Assembly: GCA_016763215.1 (NCBI GenBank)
Contig: JAESUF010000269.1
Coordinates: 1 to 5,138 of the forward strand
DNA: 5,138 nucleotides
Direction: 5' to 3'
From: Flavobacteriaceae bacterium
GTDB lineage: Bacteria; Bacteroidota; Bacteroidia; Flavobacteriales; Flavobacteriaceae
Shown: one piece after another, positions 1-4,514 of the stretch
Position numbering within the stretch: position 1 is the stretch's first letter
How the letters are laid out: each line of letters begins with the position of its first letter
Translations under genes and position numbers: made by a program
Notes under the pieces: generated by a model
What the model was told of the DNA's origin: nothing
Databases searched by the model: none
What the model saw: only the letters and a program-made list of their open reading frames with translations

Positions 1-96
1 AGAGGCATCGGGATTGGTTGTACCCACACCCACCTGTGCTAAACTACCAAAGCTAATACTAGCCAATAATAAAAATAATGTAACTTTTATTCTCAT
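1..96 (-). CDS. FISUMP-family surface protein, copy 1 (N-terminal 32 codons only)
   Basis: Partial gene that runs off the left edge of the window. The visible 32 residues are a Sec signal peptide (MRIK, then a hydrophobic run to about residue 18, with cleavage expected near SLA-Q) followed by the head motif GVGTTNPDAS. It differs from the first 96 bases of the complete family member starting at 3506 at only four positions, so it is the same kind of secreted protein. The start is the ATG at 96-94; the preceding bases are A-rich without a Shine-Dalgarno sequence, as in the paralogue. By homology the missing part should hold the head, stalk repeats and a C-terminal FISUMP domain, but none of that is visible here. 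Its leader begins about 40 bases after the stop codon of the upstream thioredoxin-fold gene. Confidence 0.85.
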   Translation of the reverse strand, partial: MRIKVTLFLLLASISFGSLAQVGVGTTNPDAS

Positions 97-211
97 GATA
101 TTTGCTTTTTGTTCTTGTCTGTTTTAACGTTTAGGTATAACTTCACTTATTGTAGTCATACGTCTCCTTTTTGGCAGTACAAAAGCATAGCTACTCCCGT
201 AATTAAAATTT
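97..211 (-). promoter_or_regulatory. Duplicated 5' leader of copy 1
   Basis: About 115 bases before the copy-1 start codon are nearly identical to the leader of copy 2 (3507-3622), and similarity stops abruptly upstream of the AATTAAAATT block. Conservation of non-coding DNA up to a sharp edge suggests it carries the promoter and 5' untranslated region of the family. A TGCTTTTG element near 187-194 (minus strand) resembles the Bacteroidota -7 box TAnnTTTG with one mismatch, but I see no well-spaced TTG -33 box, so the exact promoter is unproven. An AAGGAG about 70 bases before the start codon is conserved in both copies but is too distal to be the ribosome site of the main gene. Confidence 0.5.
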
Positions 212-248
212 AGTTAACAATTCTTCTTCATTATTCTTTCATACTAGA

Positions 249-1589
249 TTACAGTTTTTGACCTATCCATGCATTGGCATGATCTACTGACCTAGGTCTT
301 AGTACTATTGTATTGTTTGCATCCAATAAAAAGTAGGTGGGCGTTGCAAAAAGATGGTACTCCTTTGCCGCTTTTGTTTTCCACCCCTTAAAATCACAGT
401 ACATCTGCCAAGGTGCATTTTTATAAGCAGCCTCATAAGTTGTTTTGTTGGTATCTATAGATACATACACAATCTCAATTCCCTTAGCTTTCCATCCATC
501 ATAATACCCTAATAACTTAAGAACATCACTCTTACACCCAGGGCATTCACTCGCTCCAAAGACCAAAAGCTTATTGGTTTTTAGTGTACCTAAGATCTTC
601 TTGCCTTCAAATTCAATTTCTGGTGCCTTGGCACCTACTTTTAGCTTCTGATAGCTTTCAAAACGATTGGCTAGTTCTGTGTCTAATACACATTGGTCTT
701 GATTAAGCATCGTTACTGATAGGTAAGCTGCTGCTTTAAACAAACTTCGTTTTTCAAAATAGGCAAACAGTTTTCCCGATACTTCATTTAGCAAGGCATC
801 ATTCCCTTGTAGTTGGTCTATCAAGTATTGGGTACTTATATTCATCGCTATAAATACATCGTCTAAAGATTTTCCTGAATTTTCTAATAAGAAATAGTGT
901 CCTTCTATCAATTCTTTAAATAAGCCACTAGTTTTAAAGTTCGAATTCGTAAAATCGATGCTTCTAAACTGTGCAATGTTTTGTGGGATCCGTTCTGGAT
1001 AGCTATAAATACTCGCAGGCATATCACTTACCAAAGTTCGTTGCCCTAAAAACCAATGCAAATATCTTTTTTTATCTAGCTTGTTTAATTCCTTTACAGG
1101 AATTCCTTCAATACGAACAATCTCATTATTGATCGTTTTTAATACTTCTTTATGCACTTGCAGAGAAGGCTCTTTTGCATATCTGGTTTGCATATATTTC
1201 CATGCTTTATAAACTTGCTGACCTTGAACATACTTTTTAGCAAAATCTACAAAGAGAGTATTCTCTGGACTGTTGGTAAAGGCCAAGCTATTGGCTTCTT
1301 TTAAATGGATGCCTTTCACCTGAATATTAGCTCCTGTCAATGCCAAAACCAAATTACTTTTGTCTTGAGTTTTAAGCACGCCCATACCTCTATATTTTTT
1401 AGAATAGGAAAGTGTAAAATTCCCCAAACTATCGATACTTGTTTTTGCCAGTTCGAAGCTTTTGTAATAATCAAAACCCTTAAGTACAATGGTTTGACCT
1501 GCGTGTTGTGTAAGTACACCTTGAATACTTTGTGCTGCTATCTGAAAAAAACTACACACAAGTAGCACTCCTAAAATTGCTTGTTTCAT
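249..1589 (-). CDS. Exported thioredoxin-fold (TlpA/ResA-like) thiol-disulfide protein
   Basis: 446-residue protein starting at MKQAILGVLLVCSFF. This ATG is chosen over the one 33 codons upstream because it opens directly with a signal peptide (cleavage expected near IAAQ-S) and has AAGGA eight bases before it. Cys12 is not in a good lipobox (Val precedes it), so a soluble periplasmic protein is more likely than a lipoprotein. Residues about 21-110 are beta-rich and resemble the DUF4369 module often fused to such proteins in Bacteroidota. Residues about 110-315 look mostly helical. From about 318 comes the thioredoxin fold: entry motif VGAKAPEIEF, redox motif CPGC at 349-352, and the cis-proline loop ATPTYFLLD with Pro417. 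The family reduces or shuffles disulfides in the cell envelope, and CPxC-type motifs are usual for TlpA-like reductants. The specific substrate is unknown. The FISUMP neighbours have paired cysteines, so a folding link is possible but is inference only. Confidence 0.85.
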   Translation of the reverse strand: MKQAILGVLLVCSFFQIAAQSIQGVLTQHAGQTIVLKGFDYYKSFELAKTSIDSLGNFTLSYSKKYRGMGVLKTQDKSNLVLALTGANIQVKGIHLKEANSLAFTNSPENTLFVDFAKKYVQGQQVYKAWKYMQTRYAKEPSLQVHKEVLKTINNEIVRIEGIPVKELNKLDKKRYLHWFLGQRTLVSDMPASIYSYPERIPQNIAQFRSIDFTNSNFKTSGLFKELIEGHYFLLENSGKSLDDVFIAMNISTQYLIDQLQGNDALLNEVSGKLFAYFEKRSLFKAAAYLSVTMLNQDQCVLDTELANRFESYQKLKVGAKAPEIEFEGKKILGTLKTNKLLVFGASECPGCKSDVLKLLGYYDGWKAKGIEIVYVSIDTNKTTYEAAYKNAPWQMYCDFKGWKTKAAKEYHLFATPTYFLLDANNTIVLRPRSVDHANAWIGQKL

Positions 1590-1597
1590 TTGTGTTA

Positions 1598-1602
1598 TCC
1601 TT
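1598..1602 (-). promoter_or_regulatory. Ribosome binding site deciding the start at 1589
   Basis: AAGGA on the minus strand lies eight bases before the ATG at 1589-1587 and follows an A run. It is one of the few good Shine-Dalgarno matches in the window and supports the shorter start that begins with a signal peptide, rather than the in-frame ATG codons further upstream. Confidence 0.6.
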
Positions 1603-1673
1603 TTTTTGGTTGTTAAGTAAGTTATACGTTTCATGGATTGACATCCGATCTCTAATTCCCAGATACTACCCTC

Positions 1674-1705
1674 TAAAATTATTTTCATACAACAGTGTCG
1701 ATCAA
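1674..1705 (-). promoter_or_regulatory. Candidate promoter for the thioredoxin-fold gene
   Basis: Reading the minus strand, TTG at 1705-1703 is followed after 21 bases by TAATTTTA at 1681-1674. This fits the Bacteroidota pattern of a -33 TTG and a -7 TAnnTTTG box with the last base mismatched. It would give a 5' untranslated region of roughly 75 bases before the chosen start at 1589. Weak motifs of this kind are common in AT-rich DNA, so this is only a candidate. Confidence 0.25.
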
Positions 1706-1814
1706 TAATTAGTATAAAGAACTTAGCTGCATGTATAGTAAACTTTCTCTTTCATAAGCAGTTTAATTCATACTAAGCAAAAATGTTTCCTCCAATTAAA
1801 GAGGGTGTTTTTAT

Positions 1815-1837
1815 TAAAAAGAGACTGTTAGGTCTCT
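1815..1837 (-). terminator. Rho-independent terminator after the 57-aa gene
   Basis: On the minus strand a perfect 6-bp stem (AGAGAC at 1837-1832 with GTCTCT at 1825-1820, six-base loop) is followed by a T run. It overlaps the last base of the TGA stop codon of the small gene. The stem is short but the position is exactly right. Confidence 0.6.
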
Positions 1838-2010
1838 CAAAAATTCAACATTGATTGTTGACTTTCCGCATTATTTAAATGCAATTTAATTGCATACTCT
1901 ACAAATTCTTTAAGCTCATTTCCTGAAATAAAGATTCTACTGTTATACCGAACTCCTTTTTTATCATTTGTGAAAGTGTAATACATATTATTGAAGTCTT
2001 GATGTGTCAT
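1837..2010 (-). CDS. Small hypothetical protein, 57 aa
   Basis: An ATG-to-TGA frame of 58 codons, beginning MTHQDFNNMYYTFTND and ending QQSMLNF. I do not recognise the family. The centre (FISGNELKEFVEYAIKLHLN) reads as a beta strand followed by an amphipathic helix. There is no signal peptide, transmembrane segment or cysteine, so a small cytoplasmic protein is likely. Support for it being real: protein-like composition, a terminator hairpin sitting at its stop codon, and its own slot between the terminator of copy 2 and the thioredoxin-fold gene. No Shine-Dalgarno is visible, and the upstream bases are A/T-rich as is common in this phylum. It could also be a chance frame. Confidence 0.5.
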   Translation of the reverse strand: MTHQDFNNMYYTFTNDKKGVRYNSRIFISGNELKEFVEYAIKLHLNNAESQQSMLNF

Positions 2011-2054
2011 TATATAATTTTTAGTTATTAAAAATATTCTTGTTCTCTAGTTTT

Positions 2055-2083
2055 AAAAACCTGCCACCAAAAGGATGGCAGGT
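2055..2083 (-). terminator. Rho-independent terminator of copy 2
   Basis: On the minus strand ACCTGCCA (2083-2076) pairs with TGGCAGGT (2066-2059), extended by an inner CC/GG pair across a one-base bulge, with a TTTT loop, followed by five T. It is a strong terminator and is repeated without change after copy 3 (4430-4459). Confidence 0.85.
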
Positions 2084-2096
2084 ATTAAGTATCAAA

Positions 2097-2127
2097 GTAC
2101 TCCTATGCCTAAAGCATAGGACAGTAC
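2097..2127 (-). other. Conserved hairpin just downstream of the copy-2 variable repeat
   Basis: CCTATGC and GCATAGG (2102-2108 with 2114-2120) form a perfect 7-bp stem around a five-base loop. It is extended by GTACT/AGTAC (2097-2101 with 2123-2127) across a two-base bulge. It begins about 15 bases beyond the end of the TR/VR homology and 11 bases after the stop codon. It lacks a T run, and a separate terminator follows it, so it is not simply the terminator. In characterised DGRs a hairpin or cruciform just downstream of the VR marks the target. This hairpin has that position and is shared with copy 3 but absent after the candidate TR. Confidence 0.6.
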
Positions 2128-2138
2128 AACGTGTCTTT

Positions 2139-3506
2139 TTAATCCTGAATGCAGCGAACAGAAAACCCACCTCCTCTACTACTAGTGAACACAGTGGCAC
2201 TGCTGGCATTAAGAAATAGGTAGCGAGCATTCGCACCACCAACAGTACTTGTCCAAAAGTAGCCAAAGCCACTCACACCGCCAAGCGTACCATTACTGGA
2301 GCCTCGGGTGCCAGCAAGAGGGATTTTTAATGGGCTTCCAAAAGCGCCTGCAGCATTAGTACTTGTCCAAGCTGTTCGTTCAGTTTCCAACTCTGGCTGT
2401 GTTGGTAAACGATACCCTGTAGGACATGGATTGTTAATTCCTGCAACACCCTGCCATAAATCGTCTTCACCTACAAAGTCTGTCCAATTATTATTAATTC
2501 CTGAACCTCCGAAAATAAAGTCTCCATGGCCAGGTGTTGCTGAGGTTGCTGTGGTTACTGTTTCATTCGCTTGTTCTACTCCGTCTGAGGTAGTGCTAGA
2601 GGTCCAAACAATGGTTTGATGCCCATCGGCTCCACGACCCCATTGGTACAAATCTCCATACCCCAAATAATCTCCACTTGACGTAGCTACTTGGTTTGCA
2701 CCTAAATTACGATCCAACCATATAGCACCACCAGCACCTGTAACAGGGGATGGTCCTGAACTATTCACAGTCGTAATCATTGCCTGAATCTCTGCTTGTG
2801 TTGCTGGACTTCCAAAACTATCTGGATTCGCATCAATATAATCTTGATAAGCCATTTCATTCCCCAAAGTTACATCGGTCAATGCTGGAAGTATCGCATT
2901 TAAGTCGGCAATACTTACCACTGAATTTACTACATCTGGATTATCTCCCTCATTTCCTATTTGAGCTAAAGAAGCATCAGAAGCTGCTTGGGCTGCATTT
3001 ACCGCTGTTACCATTGCCTGAACCTCTGCTTGTGTTGCAGGGCTTGCAAAACTACCTGGATTTGCATCGATATAATCTTGATAGGCCGTTTGATTGTCTA
3101 AGGTAAGTCCTGTAATTGCTGGTGTAATGGTAATTAATTGTGCTGCTGTTATTACAGAGTTTACAGAATCTGGGTTATCACCCTCATTTCCTATTTGTGC
3201 CAAAACATTTGCTGAAGGCGTCAGGTTCATTGAGTCTCCTGAAGGAAGGTTTATATAATCCGTTCCGTTATATACATAGAACCCTTTGGTGAAACAATCA
3301 GTACAATAGACCACCAACCCTTCTGCTGGAGAAGCAATCGCATTTATTTGTATCTGAGTCATCCGTGGAGGTAAAAACCCTTTGGTAGTACTTACTATAT
3401 CCAATGCTGCAGAGACATCGGGATTGGTTGTACCCACACCCACCTGTGCTAAACTACTAAAGCTAATACTAGCCAGTAATAAAAATAGTGTAACTTTTAT
3501 TCTCAT
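2139..3506 (-). CDS. FISUMP-domain secreted surface protein, copy 2 (complete)
   Basis: Complete 455-residue protein. Residues 1-20 are a Sec signal peptide (MRIKVTLFLLLASISFSSLA). Residues 22-90 form the Bacteroidota surface-protein head (GVGTTNPDVSAALDI, STTKGFLPPRMT, AEGLVVYCTDC). Residues 102-170 and 180-248 are two stalk repeats containing LAQIGNEGDNPD and AYQDYIDANP. Residues about 255-455 are a FISUMP domain, recognised by AIWLDRNLGA, YGDLYQWGRG, NPCPTGYRLPT, PLAGTRG, FWTST and the end GFSVRCIQD. Cys361 and Cys452 are probably the domain's disulfide pair. I recall FISUMP as belonging to the C-type-lectin-like fold group, so a ligand-binding or display role at the surface is likely; the ligand is unknown. 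There is no type IX sorting domain after it. The last ~60 residues match the orphan repeat at 3777-3955 and look like a DGR-diversified tip. Leader and 3' flank are shared with copies 1 and 3 respectively. Confidence 0.9.
   Translation of the reverse strand: MRIKVTLFLLLASISFSSLAQVGVGTTNPDVSAALDIVSTTKGFLPPRMTQIQINAIASPAEGLVVYCTDCFTKGFYVYNGTDYINLPSGDSMNLTPSANVLAQIGNEGDNPDSVNSVITAAQLITITPAITGLTLDNQTAYQDYIDANPGSFASPATQAEVQAMVTAVNAAQAASDASLAQIGNEGDNPDVVNSVVSIADLNAILPALTDVTLGNEMAYQDYIDANPDSFGSPATQAEIQAMITTVNSSGPSPVTGAGGAIWLDRNLGANQVATSSGDYLGYGDLYQWGRGADGHQTIVWTSSTTSDGVEQANETVTTATSATPGHGDFIFGGSGINNNWTDFVGEDDLWQGVAGINNPCPTGYRLPTQPELETERTAWTSTNAAGAFGSPLKIPLAGTRGSSNGTLGGVSGFGYFWTSTVGGANARYLFLNASSATVFTSSRGGGFSVRCIQD
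2143..2322 (-). repeat. Candidate DGR variable repeat in copy 2 (VR1)
   Basis: The 180 bases encoding residues about 396-454 align to the candidate template at 3777-3955 with one single-base gap. At all ten AAY (Asn) codons of the template the third base is kept: two are unchanged and eight are changed only at the A positions (AAC to GGC twice, AAT to GGT, AAT to TTT, AAC to TAC, AAT to AGT three times). By hand count 26 of 46 template adenines differ, and 22 of 130 other bases. The 3' end is an invariant block, TCTGTTCGCTGCATT, followed by CAGGA here and AAGGA in the template, resembling the IMH and IMH* pair of DGRs. The non-adenine changes mean this is not a fresh copy of this template. 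Confidence 0.6.
2763..3203 (-). repeat. Two tandem stalk repeats within copy 2
   Basis: Residues 102-170 (3203-2997) and 180-248 (2969-2763) are two copies of a unit with a period of 78 codons, sharing LAQIGNEGDNPD, VNSV, AYQDYIDANP, SF.SPATQAE and QAM.T.VN. A short Ala-rich linker (AAQAASDAS) lies between them. Predicted largely helical, they probably act as a stalk that lifts the FISUMP domain off the surface. Tandem in-frame repeats of this kind can change number by recombination. Confidence 0.85.
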
Positions 3507-3622
3507 GATATTTGTTATTTGTTATTGTTTCTTTTAACGTTTAAGTACAACTTCACTTATTGTAAGTTATACGTCTCCTTTTTGGTAATACAAAAGCATA
3601 GCTACTCCTGTAATTAAAATTT
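3507..3622 (-). promoter_or_regulatory. Duplicated 5' leader of copy 2
   Basis: About 116 bases before the copy-2 start match the copy-1 leader at 97-211 with scattered substitutions and one extra base, then similarity ends abruptly. It shares the AAGGAGACGTAT element, the TTAACGTT block and the upstream TGCTTTTG. It probably contains promoter and untranslated leader for the family; exact -33 and -7 boxes cannot be assigned with confidence. Confidence 0.5.
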
Positions 3623-3776
3623 GTGAACCGCCCTAAATAGGTTGTTCTCTGTCAATCGAGCATTGAATCGGTAGCTGAACCACAGTAGAAGCTACATTCA
3701 TGTTCATTTCTAACATCCTAGATCGTCATCCTAAAACTTCTTAACTCAATACACTAAAAGCACGGCAAATTTGTTT
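3623..3776. other. Gene-free gap between the candidate TR and the copy-2 leader
   Basis: No confident gene. In a DGR the space downstream of the TR commonly leads to the reverse transcriptase gene; here only 154 bases separate the TR from the duplicated leader, so none fits. One 27-codon minus-strand frame (3716-3633, starting MLEMNMNVAST) is present without other support. A 6-bp inverted repeat, GTAGCT/AGCTAC, lies near 3671-3695. Confidence 0.4.
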
Positions 3777-3955
3777 TCCTTAATGCAGCGAACAGAGAAC
3801 CCGCTCGCTCTATTATTGCTGTACTGGCTGGCATTGCTGACATTAATGATCAGGTTGCGTGCATTTGAACCACTAATAGTACTCGTCCAAAAGAAGCCAT
3901 TGCTACTCACATTGTTAAATGAGCCATATCCGAGTTGCGGTAGCCAGCAAGAGGG
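3777..3955 (-). repeat. Candidate DGR template repeat (TR): orphan FISUMP 3' segment
   Basis: 179 bases homologous only to the final ~60 codons of the FISUMP genes (reads LAGYRNSD, a one-base gap, then GSFNNVSSNGFFWTST and on to GFSVRCIK). It has no start, no upstream domain, a frameshift near 3925, and no family stop codon or 3' hairpin, so it is not a working gene. In its coding frame ten of about 59 codons are AAC or AAT, plus several AGC: the adenine-rich composition expected of a TR. Both ends of homology are abrupt and coincide with the part that varies between copies 2 and 3. The 3' end keeps the invariant TCTGTTCGCTGCATT, then AAGGA instead of CAGGA, as expected for IMH*. The alternative is a truncated paralogue fragment, but that explains neither the adenine-directed differences nor the missing 3' flank. 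No reverse transcriptase is in the window. Confidence 0.6.
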
Positions 3956-3978
3956 TCTAAAAAAACACAAACTCTTAT

Positions 3979-4007
3979 TTTACAATACAAACAAATTGCA
4001 TTGTAAA
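3979..4007. repeat. Inverted repeat 24 bases upstream of the candidate TR
   Basis: A perfect 8-bp inverted repeat, TTTACAAT (3979-3986) with ATTGTAAA (4000-4007), continues inward by CAA/TTG after one mismatched pair and leaves a five-base loop. It sits just outside the 5' edge of the TR. It could be an RNA structure of the TR transcript, an operator, or a chance AT-rich palindrome. Confidence 0.45.
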
Positions 4008-4201
4008 TAGTTAAAACTATCTCCTTTACTAAAACCAGTAAGGGTTGTGTTAGGAATTACAAAACTCTCCCATTACTAAACTTTAAAATTTATGCAATGG
4101 TTCTCTGTATATTTTTGCCATGCTGTTAATTGTTTTGATATTTCTTCTATTTTTAAATGTAACTTAATCTATATTTTTGTTCCTATAATTTTCAAATCTT
4201 T

Positions 4202-4251
4202 GCTTACACGTATCAGTAAGCGCAAGAACTCTAAATGTTCTCTTGCTTTTT
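4202..4251 (+). terminator. Possible plus-strand terminator with tandem hairpins
   Basis: GCTTAC/GTAAGC (4202-4207 with 4216-4221) is followed at once by GCAAGA/TCTTGC (4222-4227 with 4241-4246) and five T on the plus strand. The geometry suits a rho-independent terminator, but I see no plus-strand gene for it to end. It may terminate an antisense transcript or be a structural element of an RNA. Confidence 0.3.
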
Positions 4252-4429
4252 CTATAAAAGCTGTTTATTACCGTATCGTTTTTTATACTTTTCACAAACC
4301 ACATCGCATTTTTGTTATAACCTATAAAAAATACCTTCTTTAAAAAAAGATGCTATCTGGTTTTGCTGCTAAAATTATTTTTTCTTGTATGGTCATAGAA
4401 TATTGTATAAAGAACCGCCTTGGCTAGTA

Positions 4430-4459
4430 TAAAAACCTGCCACCAAAAGGATGGCAGGT
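4430..4459 (-). terminator. Rho-independent terminator of copy 3
   Basis: Same hairpin as after copy 2: ACCTGCCA (4459-4452) pairs with TGGCAGGT (4442-4435), followed by five T on the minus strand. It separates copy 3 from the region around the candidate TR, so the TR would need its own promoter. Confidence 0.85.
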
Positions 4460-4472
4460 ATTAAGTATCAAA

Positions 4473-4503
4473 GTACTCCTATGCCTAAAGCATAGGAAAG
4501 TAC
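4473..4503 (-). other. Conserved hairpin downstream of the copy-3 variable repeat
   Basis: The same 7-bp CCTATGC/GCATAGG stem with the GTACT/AGTAC extension as at 2097-2127, with the bulge AA in place of AC. Spacing to the stop codon and to the invariant TCTGTTCGCTGCATT block matches copy 2. Stem, loop and spacing are all kept, which fits a functional 3' element such as a DGR target hairpin, though recent duplication alone would also keep them. Confidence 0.6.
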
Positions 4504-4514
4504 AACGTATCTTT

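Larger units (their letters stand above)
3956..4429. other. AT-rich structured region upstream of the candidate TR
   Basis: 474 bases with no convincing gene. It holds stem-loops at 3979-4007, at 4023-4044 (CCTTTACT with AGTAAGGG, 8 bp including one G-U, loop AAAACC) and at 4202-4246. An 83-codon plus-strand frame (4092-4343) and a roughly 46-codon minus-strand frame (MWFVKSIKND to RNKNID, about 4304-4164) are present. Neither has a ribosome site or recognisable motif, and both read like translated AT-rich DNA. If the TR is transcribed from the minus strand, its promoter and 5' RNA should lie here. Confidence 0.4.

Noticed and set aside
124..159. 11-codon upstream frame MTTISEVIPKR with a good AGGAG in the copy-1 leader, as a leader peptide
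   Set aside because: In the otherwise conserved copy-2 leader the ATG is ATA and a base is inserted, so the frame is not conserved.
1589..1688. Longer start for the thioredoxin-fold protein, 33 codons upstream
   Set aside because: It would bury the signal peptide behind a charged, non-hydrophobic extension, while the internal ATG has AAGGA at ideal spacing.
2308..3106. Plus-strand frames opposite the FISUMP gene (2308-2619 and 2780-3106)
   Set aside because: They are antisense shadows of copy 2; the frame at 2780-3106 simply mirrors the stalk repeats.
3633..3716. 27-codon minus-strand frame MLEMNMNVAST in the gap after the TR
   Set aside because: No ribosome site, no terminator and no known family; frames of this length are expected by chance.
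3746..3970. 74-codon minus-strand frame over the orphan repeat as a small gene
   Set aside because: The homologous reading starts only inside the frame, its first ~15 residues are out of frame with the LAGYRN motif, and it has no leader, signal peptide or ribosome site. It is better explained as a non-coding repeat.
3979..4251. Hairpins near the orphan repeat as integron attC sites or CRISPR-type repeats
   Set aside because: No integrase-site core motifs, no repeated spacer pattern and no shared sequence between the stems.
4164..4304. Minus-strand frame MWFVKSIKND to RNKNID as a remnant of a DGR accessory or reverse transcriptase gene
   Set aside because: Too short, and no reverse transcriptase motif such as a YxDD box or any recognisable Avd-like pattern is present.
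4092..4343. 83-codon plus-strand frame as a membrane protein gene
   Set aside because: Its residues (many Phe, Ile, Tyr, Lys) are what AT-rich non-coding DNA gives, there is no ribosome site, and it runs through the tandem hairpins with the T run at 4202-4251.
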